Shown here one piece after another: positions 5,601-11,033 of a stretch of DNA of 11,033 nt. Within the stretch, counting starts at the first letter, position 1; every line of letters begins with the position of its first letter. This stretch comes from Lachnospiraceae bacterium. GTDB taxonomy: Bacteria > Bacillota > Clostridia > Lachnospirales > Lachnospiraceae. The notes below the pieces were generated by a model. The model was not told the origin of the DNA, did not search any database, and worked only from the letters and a program-made list of their open reading frames with translations. Both the position numbers and the translations under genes were made by a program. The stretch covers positions 1 through 11,033 of the forward strand of contig DOVL01000223.1 in NCBI GenBank assembly GCA_003520105.1. Reading direction: 5' to 3'.

Positions 5601-8421
5601 TTTCCTTGTCATGATATTTCTGATCATCCTTCTCAATGATCTTTTTATCCAGATTTTCGTATACCTTTCTTGTAGTTGACGCAGCAAAACTGAGTGCACT
5701 AAAGTCCTTGTTGGACAGTCTTGCCCCCTCATCGTCTGACCCTATAGCTTTAAAGCCATTACTGAAGCTTTTGATGTTATAGAAAGTTGAAACCTTTTTA
5801 CCACCTTTAACTTCATACTTGATCCTGTGCTTATCTTTGAAGGAATCCAGAAATACAGGCTGAATACCCATAATAGCTTCAATTTCCGTAATCTGTTTTC
5901 TGACGTCATCAACAGCCGGATCTCTATCCTTAAAGGAATCATCCTGCTGTTTTTTACTGTCGATTCCGTTATTTAGTATACTTGCCTTGAAATTTCTTAA
6001 AATATTATCTTTTTCAGCCTTCCTGGCAGCCATATTTTCACCACCGACAAGAGAGTTTCTTATGTCAGTAAGCTTGTCATAAGTATTTAACATCGCCCTT
6101 ATACGCGGCTGTTCATTTTTCTGCTTTTTTGAATCAAACTTCTGTAACGGAGCATCCTGAAGATCCTCAAACTTAGCCATCAGATATTCATAAGACGTAT
6201 CAATAGCCGAATTGAGCATTTCCACAAGCCGCTTCATCTCATTATGACCAAATGTACCGTCATTTTTAAGCGCACTTTTTCTTCCCTGCTCAGCAAGATC
6301 ATGTATTTCCTGAAGCTGGGTACTCAGATTATTGTACTGCTGATACTGTGAAATAAAGCCAGATATCTTATGCTCTTCTATTTCATCTGCAAGCAATTCT
6401 GTTGCGGCACTTATTTCAGAGAGACTGTAATGCGGATAATATTCCTCATCCGTTTCTTCTGCAGCCTCGCCTCCTCCGGCCTGATTATTCCTGGCATTGT
6501 TTGCATCGTTATTATTAGCCGCATTGTTATTAGCTGCATTCCCGATATTATTTCCATCAATGTTATTATCATTTAAAATATTATTATTGAGATCCGGACG
6601 CTCTATCTCTATAGAATTATCTACACCCCAGAACTCCTTATCAAGAATATCCAGAGATGCCTCATCCTCTTCAGATCTCTTTTCAGCCATCTTCCTCAGA
6701 TATTCGGCATTCAACTGCTTCGGCATATAGACCTTTTCCATCTTAACTATGCCGCCATCCGAATAAACACTTTCTTCATTGTTTTTAAGGAAATTATCCT
6801 CATCTCCTCCCGGACGATAAAGCCTGACGCCCTTTTTATTGATGCCTGTACGATTAGCTTCATCTGAGAAAATCTGAATATCATAAGGCGGAAGCTGAAG
6901 AGACCCATCATCATTCATTTTTGTATATTTGCTTGGGATACCGTGTATCGTCCTGCCATCCTTCGAAAGCTTGATGTCCGAAACCCAGGAAATCTCAAGT
7001 CCTTTTCTTATGCTTATATCTTTATTCACTACCTGAGCTGCAACAAGCTGCTTTAAGCTCGCCGTATGAGTCTGGTTAGGTGTTGTTCCCGGCCTCTTCT
7101 GGCTATCCTTATATTTAACGGTATCACCATCAATACCTATGATAATGATATAATGTCCCTGTTTATTAAATGCGACCGGTGAATGATCAACCGTTATCGC
7201 ATGCTTGATGCTCTTCTTAACTACTTCGACAGTATTCTCCAGGTATCTCTCAGCAGATATTCCTTTCTTCTCTTCCGGACGGAGATACTGCTGAATGGTA
7301 AGCTCATGCACCATTGAATTCGGCGCATAAGCAAGTACGGGATCACTCATATTCATGAAGTTTTTACCCGAATCATAATTATACTGCTGATGGATAAGTC
7401 TCTTGTCCTCATCTATCTCAGCTTGTGTAAGCTTTGCCCTGTAATCACGCACATTGGCCTGTGTAATCTCTTTATTTCCGCGGCTGTTAATAAGCAGCTG
7501 GGCAGCGCATGACCAGCAGCCCTGACTGCTTGTCTGAAATTCAGGAAGAGCAATATCAAGCTCACATGCATCAGGCTCCTTTGCATCGCTCGGACGAAAT
7601 ACCTTCGGCTTTTCTCCGATCTCATCTCCCGCTTCCATAAAGAACTCTGCATATGACTGCATCTTATCCGCAAGCTTTACCGCTTCGATCTGCTTCTTCA
7701 GCTTCATCTCCTGAGTGAATGTGAGAACACCGGCATGAGTTGTGAGATACTCATTTACAATAGTTTCATCGCCTGTATTTACTGCATATATTGCATCCGC
7801 AGGCATAGAAGTATACTCATAAATACTTGGATGCTTCTCCATTCTGGCAATGCAGTCGCGACGGATCTTCTCGGAATCGCTCTTCATATATTTCTCTACA
7901 AGAGCATCCTCTGTAGTATTTGTCGTTCTCATGATCTTCCGATATTCTTCAAACGAAACATCCTTTTTAGGCATATTATGAGCCAGCTCGTAGGAATTCT
8001 TGTAAACTGCCGCAGGAAGGCTGAGATCATCATTAATGTCAAGCGTATCAATGATAACCTTATCTTTTGTAAACAACTCATTTATTTCTGTAAAATATCT
8101 GTCAGCTTTATTAATGACATTCTCAGAAATACCATTAGCCTGAGCCCATACATGCATCCGCTCCTTCTGATGCTGTACTATCTCCACGCAGCTGCGATAC
8201 ATGTTCTTCAGGTCCTCAATATCAGCCGCACTCATCTTGCGAATGATATCATATTCATTCATCCTGTAAAGCTCATCGAGTTTATCCTTTAATTCCGTAA
8301 AATGAGCTCTATAAAGTGCAAAGGTATTATGAAAGTCCTTCATATTTCTTTCAAGATACCTTGACAGCTTGTCTATACGATCAAACTTTGATCTAAGTTC
8401 CAAATCCTTAAATGCCGGCAT
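2638..8421 (-). CDS. Giant 1927-residue protein with papain-like cysteine protease core
   Basis: I do not recognise this as a named protein. Visible architecture: residues 1-290, charged and mostly helical; about 290-480, a papain/C39-like protease fold; about 480-605, a mixed segment; 611-660, an Asn/Ala-rich then acidic linker; 661-1927, long charged alpha-helical sequence. The protease core has Q296 six residues before C302-W303 (the same Q-to-CW spacing as papain), then H423 in QGHYIIIIGIDGD and D439 in VKYKDSQ, 16 residues after the His as in papain. So a full Gln/Cys/His/Asp set is present and the enzyme is plausibly active. There is no signal peptide, membrane helix or LPXTG anchor, so it is either cytoplasmic or released by a non-Sec route. 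GGAGGG at 8428-8433, 6 bases before the ATG, fixes the start. It stands alone, with its own promoter (8476-8504) and terminators on both sides. Codons end in A/T more often than in the neighbouring genes (many ATA, AAT, TTA). Role is unknown: effector, toxin, regulated protease or scaffold are all open. Confidence 0.85.
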   Translation of the reverse strand: MPAFKDLELRSKFDRIDKLSRYLERNMKDFHNTFALYRAHFTELKDKLDELYRMNEYDIIRKMSAADIEDLKNMYRSCVEIVQHQKERMHVWAQANGISENVINKADRYFTEINELFTKDKVIIDTLDINDDLSLPAAVYKNSYELAHNMPKKDVSFEEYRKIMRTTNTTEDALVEKYMKSDSEKIRRDCIARMEKHPSIYEYTSMPADAIYAVNTGDETIVNEYLTTHAGVLTFTQEMKLKKQIEAVKLADKMQSYAEFFMEAGDEIGEKPKVFRPSDAKEPDACELDIALPEFQTSSQGCWSCAAQLLINSRGNKEITQANVRDYRAKLTQAEIDEDKRLIHQQYNYDSGKNFMNMSDPVLAYAPNSMVHELTIQQYLRPEEKKGISAERYLENTVEVVKKSIKHAITVDHSPVAFNKQGHYIIIIGIDGDTVKYKDSQKRPGTTPNQTHTASLKQLVAAQVVNKDISIRKGLEISWVSDIKLSKDGRTIHGIPSKYTKMNDDGSLQLPPYDIQIFSDEANRTGINKKGVRLYRPGGDEDNFLKNNEESVYSDGGIVKMEKVYMPKQLNAEYLRKMAEKRSEEDEASLDILDKEFWGVDNSIEIERPDLNNNILNDNNIDGNNIGNAANNNAANNNDANNARNNQAGGGEAAEETDEEYYPHYSLSEISAATELLADEIEEHKISGFISQYQQYNNLSTQLQEIHDLAEQGRKSALKNDGTFGHNEMKRLVEMLNSAIDTSYEYLMAKFEDLQDAPLQKFDSKKQKNEQPRIRAMLNTYDKLTDIRNSLVGGENMAARKAEKDNILRNFKASILNNGIDSKKQQDDSFKDRDPAVDDVRKQITEIEAIMGIQPVFLDSFKDKHRIKYEVKGGKKVSTFYNIKSFSNGFKAIGSDDEGARLSNKDFSALSFAASTTRKVYENLDKKIIEKDDQKYHDKETRYTLNCNRLTYSTASTIDYPLSFYIDHISDSRDYAKEALESYENGNKEPLAALITEGIKNFNRIALYGQYESLANLTVYSEMGQRMTAMLDRDPELFKISVDKGLTGKDISFIRSMGTVGHNMSKYDSLDRLINKAGQGRIELNWSDAQKEEYYTDCLMAMRFLENREAINMDIDSKPEFISDIAERDKKAREITGKAMEAFDAKVKELLENNYAVDTGFEKMLQDLDNKKSQALLQPTDELKFEMKVSVYEDFRNTLSLFITNEMDKIKEYGDHLYAEVGEEAKALAKIDNVDITAPENEVNKILYSIEVKKKQMESRKKEYEKGGFDNDEVNRFALEYEDFIIFERRFKAATELGRISLILKGNLPNGGTMMYYMDNTRDYIRDKYRDRDPMLQLMADPGKYENERRRIKEYLKGSGVLNLSPTDFYKKMNVKEYKKGKVFTNETVRFDSVAATLKMYEKLKPAEKQQLRSLYAPLAEVREPGAIENNGRNVGRADNKELQNKMMINAFVKKAAVCISNIKSTYGKGKSDSKPSELMMAVVKGLKGFNADMSVEEFNKKLETLQESVDKYIEKRGMPSKADRVERKEFLMELRTDIYQYKQEALAISKGKGGRVHELILGEKTKGREICVNDLKKNLIAFTYQMMTMRELGIQDLALYDPTLPGGQELDDNPAPPEPSPSLRKVMDCMKEWNKLGQPDSDGNAPKVSFDKLKKVVQNLNTAATIWLSTNKPGKTSFTMTRYDLVKNVWENAQNALRNIRFIQPYMDIETPEGRIGSLDVYDTVKSMPEPYNKIKVITNESGKMVYSQEDYATWTNAERVLKADKNNIQRPYSKGLDLRDWINGADAADFVSKVNTNPVSKLDAKYKNPERIKKRDEILAFHAVSDLFVKQMDETDGWKDIVGYNQNDIKDALMEIAKSFIKTRAYKNVTRESIVTEIGKDVMKEAIRLGDDKQLLNITGLSNVEKVMRKMKKEAQKANNIAPAL
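6442..6591 (-). repeat. Asn/Ala-rich low-complexity linker inside the giant gene
   Basis: Residues 611-660 of the giant protein are dominated by Asn with Ala, Asp and Gly (for example NAANNNAANNND), then turn into GGGEAAEETDEE. At DNA level, imperfect repeats of GC(N)-AAT-AAC give near-identical stretches around 6505-6540, so the tract may expand or contract by slippage in steps of 3 bases. It separates the protease half from the helical half, and is likely a flexible, solvent-exposed hinge. Confidence 0.75.
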
Positions 8422-8475
8422 ATTATTCCCTCCAATGTAATGTTTTTCTATTTATGATTGATTTACACAGTTATC

Positions 8476-8504
8476 ATTTTATCATCATTGTAATAGTAAC
8501 ACAA
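8476..8504 (-). promoter_or_regulatory. Probable promoter of the giant gene
   Basis: On the minus strand TTGTGT (8504-8499) and TAAAAT (8481-8476, five of six consensus bases) are separated by 17 bases. Initiation near 8469 would give a leader of about 48 bases that contains the GGAGGG ribosome binding site. It lies immediately after the antiporter terminator at 8513-8562, which suggests independent expression of the giant gene. The -35 matches only at TTG. Confidence 0.5.
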
Positions 8505-8512
8505 ACAATATA

Positions 8513-8562
8513 ACAAAAGCGCAACAAAAGGCACCTTTCGGTGCCTTTTGTTGCGCTTTTGT
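8513..8562 (-). terminator. Perfect 23-bp terminator hairpin after nhaC
   Basis: Arms 8513-8535 and 8540-8562 are exact reverse complements around a 4-base loop. On the minus strand the loop is C(GAAA)G, a stable GNRA tetraloop. The GC core is followed by a U-rich stretch (CUUUUGUUAUAUUGUUU). The hairpin begins only about 10 bases after the nhaC stop codon (8572-8574), so it terminates nhaC and shields the giant gene. The motif AACAAAAG occurs twice in one arm (8512-8519 and 8523-8530), which would allow a shifted pairing register. Confidence 0.9.
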
Positions 8563-8571
8563 ATTTAGTAT

Positions 8572-10212
8572 TTATTCTTCATCCATCGGAATCTTCTCCG
8601 GGAACTCAATCTTCTTTCTGTCGCTGAGAGTCTTGATGATGAAGATGCATACTGCCATGATGGCAATACCTATCACAAGACTTATCCAGGCTGTTCTGAT
8701 GAATCCGGCAACAAGGAAGGTTAGTGCTGATGCTACTGCTGCAACAATCGCATACGGAAGCTGAGTGGAAACGTGATTTACATGGTTGCATTCGGCGCCT
8801 GCCGAGGCCATGATGGTCGTATCTGAAATCGGTGAACAGTGATCGCCGCAAACTGCACCTGCCATACAAGCAGAGATAGCAATGATCATAAGGTTTCTGT
8901 CTTCACCGTTAAATGCATCAACAACTATAGGAATAAGTATACCGAAGGTTCCCCATGAAGTTCCTGTTGCAAACGAAAGGAAGCATGCGATCAGGAAGAT
9001 GATTGCAGGAAGGAAGTTCATAAGATCCGAAGCATTATCGCTAGAGATAAGTCCCGCAACGAATTCCTTGGCACCGAGGCTGTCTGTCATAGCCTTAAGA
9101 CTCCATGCAAAGGTAAGTATAAGGATTGCAGGCACCATAGCCTTGAAGCCCTCAGGTACGCAGTCCATGCACTCTCTAAATGAAAGCACGTTTCTTATAA
9201 GATAAAGTATAACAGTGATTATAAGTGCGAAGAACGAACCATAAACAAGTCCTACTGAAGCATCACTGTTGGCAAATGCATCAACAAAGCTCTCGCCATC
9301 GAAGAAGCCGCCTGTGTAGATCATACCGATAACGCAGCAAACGATAAGTGATATGATTGGGATCACAAGGTCAATAACCCTTCCTCTTGTATTTATCTTG
9401 TCATCTGTATAAGCCTCAAACGGTCTGTCCGCTGTGGTGTAGATATCACCGTTAAGAGCATTTCTCTCATGCTTGGCCATCGGACCGAAATCAGCCTTAA
9501 ATATTGTAAGTGAAACCATCATGACGATGGTAAGTATTGCATAATAGTTATATGGAATAGAGCTGATGAAAAGCTTGAGACCGTTCTCATCCTTAACAAA
9601 GCCTGATACTGCTGCTGCCCATGATGAAATAGGTGCGATAATACATACAGGAGCTGCCGTTGCATCGATAAGATATGCAAGCTTAGCCCTTGAAACCTGA
9701 TGCTTATCTGTTACAGGTCTCATAACGCTGCCGACCGTAAGGCAGTTGAAATAGTCGTCAATGAAGATGAGCACACCCAGAACGATGGTTGCGAGCTGTG
9801 CGCCTACTCTGGTCTTGATATGCTTTGATGCCCATTCGCCGAAGGCAGCTGAACCGCCCGCCTTGTTCATAAGCTGAACCATGGCACCGAGTATTACGAG
9901 AAATACAAGTATTCCCACATTGTAGGAATCTGATAAAACTGCAATTACTCCGTCCTTAAACGTATGATTTACTGTTCCCTCGAAATTGAAGCCTGAATAA
10001 AGGAGCGCACCGCAGATAACACCTATGAACAGCGAGCTGTAAACCTCCTTTGTGAAAAGCGCCAGTGTGATTGCAATAAGCGGTGGAAGCAGCGACCAGG
10101 CTGTCTCCGTAACACTATCTGCGTCCGTATTAAATGCAGCGATCGTCATTACTACGATAACCACAAAGAGTGCGATCAGAAACTTCAGGTTTCCTTTGTT
10201 CTTCTTTTTCAT
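8572..10212 (-). CDS. NhaC-family Na+/H+ antiporter
   Basis: A 546-residue inner-membrane secondary transporter of the NhaC family (ion transporter superfamily), expected to exchange Na+ or another cation, or an organic solute, for protons. About a dozen hydrophobic segments are visible, beginning at residues 11-29. Family hallmarks are FIDDYFNCLTVGSVMRP (150-166), IDATAAPVCIIAPISSW (182-198), GTSWGTFGILIP (417-428) and GDHCSPISDTTIMASAG (456-472) followed by HVNHVSTQLPYA. Acidic and polar residues in these re-entrant regions (D152, D153, D457, D464) are likely ion-binding. The length is longer than the classical NhaC and closer to the larger clostridial members of the family. GAGGGAA at 10221-10227, 8 bases before the ATG, supports the start, and an in-frame TAA lies just upstream. 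A structured leader precedes it and a strong terminator follows. Some family members carry malate/lactate or amino acids instead, so the substrate is not certain. Confidence 0.92.
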   Translation of the reverse strand: MKKKNKGNLKFLIALFVVIVVMTIAAFNTDADSVTETAWSLLPPLIAITLALFTKEVYSSLFIGVICGALLYSGFNFEGTVNHTFKDGVIAVLSDSYNVGILVFLVILGAMVQLMNKAGGSAAFGEWASKHIKTRVGAQLATIVLGVLIFIDDYFNCLTVGSVMRPVTDKHQVSRAKLAYLIDATAAPVCIIAPISSWAAAVSGFVKDENGLKLFISSIPYNYYAILTIVMMVSLTIFKADFGPMAKHERNALNGDIYTTADRPFEAYTDDKINTRGRVIDLVIPIISLIVCCVIGMIYTGGFFDGESFVDAFANSDASVGLVYGSFFALIITVILYLIRNVLSFRECMDCVPEGFKAMVPAILILTFAWSLKAMTDSLGAKEFVAGLISSDNASDLMNFLPAIIFLIACFLSFATGTSWGTFGILIPIVVDAFNGEDRNLMIIAISACMAGAVCGDHCSPISDTTIMASAGAECNHVNHVSTQLPYAIVAAVASALTFLVAGFIRTAWISLVIGIAIMAVCIFIIKTLSDRKKIEFPEKIPMDEE

Positions 10213-10265
10213 TTTTACACTTCCCTCTTAAAAATTTCTTATATCTTATTCATATATATCCATAC

Positions 10266-10321
10266 CTCCGAAATAGCGGTTATATGATAACCATATCAGT
10301 CCCGCAAAACCTCATCCGGAG
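10266..10321 (-). promoter_or_regulatory. Structured, possibly switching 5' leader of nhaC
   Basis: In the 140-base gap before nhaC the minus-strand RNA can form three nested stems: P1 CUCCG/CGGAG (10317-10321 with 10266-10270), P2 GCGG/CCGC (10302-10305 with 10276-10279) and P3 AUAUG/CAUAU (10292-10296 with 10282-10286). A competing hairpin GGUUAU-CAU-AUAACC (10278-10292) uses bases of both P2 and P3, so the two folds exclude each other. The closing strand of P1 contains GGAGG, a ribosome-binding-like motif, although the nhaC site itself lies 39 bases further downstream. The stems are short and the region is AT-rich, so structure by chance is possible. It matches no riboswitch class I can recall. 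Confidence 0.35.
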
Positions 10322-10351
10322 AAAATAAATATATATGTATAATTCTGTCAG
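10322..10351 (-). promoter_or_regulatory. Weak candidate promoter for nhaC
   Basis: On the minus strand CTGACA (10351-10346, five of six bases of the -35 consensus) and TATTTT (10327-10322) are 18 bases apart, just past the Nudix stop codon. A start about 7 bases after the -10 (near 10315) would remove part of stem P1 of the leader at 10266-10321. If that leader is real, transcription must begin slightly upstream or read through from the Nudix gene. Confidence 0.25.
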
Positions 10352-10352
10352 A

Positions 10353-10913
10353 TCACTCTTTGCTCCAGAGATAACAGTAAGCCTGCGTACGTGCGGCAAA
10401 ACGCTCTGTTTTAAGGAGCTCCCTTACTTCTGCCCTAGTATACCACCCTGCTTCGATTTCTTCTACAGAAGAATCACTTCCGGTGATCTCACCTGTACAT
10501 CTTCCGACGACACATACATTCTTCTCATTTGAAAAACCTACCGCACTGTAGCTTTCGCCGATGTAATCATCGATTTCTATCAGCTTAAGGCCTGTCTCCT
10601 CGCGAAGTTCACGTTCAGCAGCCATTTTATAATCCTCGCCGGGATCGATAAGTCCCGCCGGGAAATTATAAACCCACTCCCCCGGAGCAAGTCTGAATTC
10701 TTTATTAATAAGGATCCTCTCGCCATCCTCACTGTGCATTATAAGGACAACCGCATCAGCCGGTCTGTTATGAAGCGCGTCAAAATTCGCAACATTCTTA
10801 TCACGACTGATCATCTCATAGACCTTTTCATTACCGTCATTTGTCTTATAAGTAATATCATATCTGGTAATGAACCTGCCCTGTTCCTTCTTGTCTATTT
10901 TTTCAAATTTCAT
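10353..10913 (-). CDS. Nudix hydrolase, ADP-ribose pyrophosphatase-like
   Basis: A 186-residue cytoplasmic hydrolase that should cleave nucleoside diphosphates linked to another moiety, most likely ADP-ribose to AMP and ribose-5-phosphate. The Nudix box is perfect: G87, E93, R101-E102-L103, E105-E106, G108-L109; the glutamates bind Mg2+. Preceding it, EWVYNFPAGLID (79-90) fits the ADPRase substrate-binding region. ADPRases typically have a proline in a Y-x-x-P-G-F loop about 16 residues after the box. Here the loop reads YSAVGFSNE (122-130), with Val in place of Pro, so a related sugar nucleotide is also possible. AGAGGAG at 10921-10927, 7 bases before the ATG, supports the start. The gene ends 140 bases before nhaC on the same strand; no clear terminator separates them, so partial co-transcription is possible. 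Confidence 0.92.
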   Translation of the reverse strand: MKFEKIDKKEQGRFITRYDITYKTNDGNEKVYEMISRDKNVANFDALHNRPADAVVLIMHSEDGERILINKEFRLAPGEWVYNFPAGLIDPGEDYKMAAERELREETGLKLIEIDDYIGESYSAVGFSNEKNVCVVGRCTGEITGSDSSVEEIEAGWYTRAEVRELLKTERFAARTQAYCYLWSKE

Positions 10914-10994
10914 TTTAAATCTCCTCTTGTGCGTAGTATTATGTCAACTAAATGATGCTGCTCTGTATTCAGATCATTATCTCATCCAAACCAG

Positions 10995-11033
10995 TTAGTA
11001 TTTAATCTCACTGAGCTTTCGGAAGTTCTCGTT
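10995..11033 (-). CDS. Possible C-terminal tail of an upstream leftward gene (partial)
   Basis: Reading leftward from the right edge, one frame gives NENFRKLSEIKY followed by TAA at 10997-10995. Codons such as AAC, GAG, TTC, AAG and CTC resemble those of the neighbouring genes. The other two minus frames also stop within about 50 bases, so the assignment is not forced. If real, it is the end of a gene 81 bases upstream of the Nudix gene and on the same strand. Nothing can be said about its product. Confidence 0.3.
   Translation of the reverse strand, partial: NENFRKLSEIKY

Noticed and set aside
7735..8292. 185-codon open frame on the plus strand opposite the start of the giant gene
   Set aside because: It lies fully inside the giant gene on the other strand, has a composition rich in Ile, Cys and His typical of an antisense frame, and resembles no family. 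The giant gene has a good ribosome binding site and a recognisable protease motif.
8032..8421. Idea that the helical N-terminus of the giant protein is an LXG/WXG type VII secretion domain
   Set aside because: No WXG or LXG motif was found in residues 1-130, and no secretion-chaperone-like small gene or ESX component lies nearby.
10266..10321. Assignment of the nhaC leader to a specific known riboswitch class
   Set aside because: Its bases do not match the conserved cores I can recall for lysine, purine, SAM, glycine, fluoride, Mn2+ or c-di-AMP riboswitches; a name would be a guess.
10914..10994. TTGACA hexamer upstream of the Nudix gene as its -35 box
   Set aside because: At the proper 16-18 base distance there is only the GGAGAT ribosome binding region, so no -10 box fits; other combinations (TTAAAT with GATAAT) are weak.

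Overview
The window looks like chromosomal DNA from a low-to-moderate GC, Gram-positive anaerobe of the Clostridia, most likely a gut or rumen Lachnospiraceae/Oscillospiraceae-type organism. This is inferred from strong GGAGG-type ribosome binding sites, TTGNNN/TATAAT-like promoters with 17-base spacers, Rho-independent terminators, and protein sequences (a small intracellular GH13 amylase, a very large helical protein) of a style common in that group. No rRNA, tRNA, CRISPR array, insertion sequence or phage gene was seen.

Layout. Bases 1-272 hold a control region with no gene: a rightward promoter for the first operon, a probable leftward promoter for a gene beyond the left edge, several small palindromes, and a UUCG-capped hairpin on the leftward transcript. 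Bases 282-2528 (+) are a two-gene operon: a cytoplasmic GH13 alpha-amylase-family enzyme and, 3 bases later, a ten-helix EamA/DMT transporter. It ends at a terminator (2600-2639) whose T-tract overlaps the stop codon of the convergent next gene.

Bases 2638-8421 (-) are one 1927-residue gene that fills half the window. It has no signal peptide or membrane segment. It carries a papain-like cysteine protease core at about residues 290-480 (Q296, C302-W303, H423, D439), then an Asn/Ala-rich linker, then about 1270 residues of charged, mostly helical sequence with what look like degenerate repeats. It has its own promoter and is fenced off by terminators on both sides, so it is a solitary transcription unit. 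This is the most novel object here; its function is unknown.

Bases 8572-10212 (-) encode an NhaC-family cation/proton antiporter. It is preceded by a 140-base leader that can fold in two mutually exclusive ways and followed by a perfect 23-bp terminator hairpin. Bases 10353-10913 (-) encode an ADP-ribose-pyrophosphatase-like Nudix hydrolase. The last 39 bases may be the tail of another leftward gene.

The genes do not form one pathway. Maltodextrin breakdown, metabolite export, ion homeostasis and nucleotide-sugar housekeeping are ordinary functions surrounding one extraordinary giant gene.
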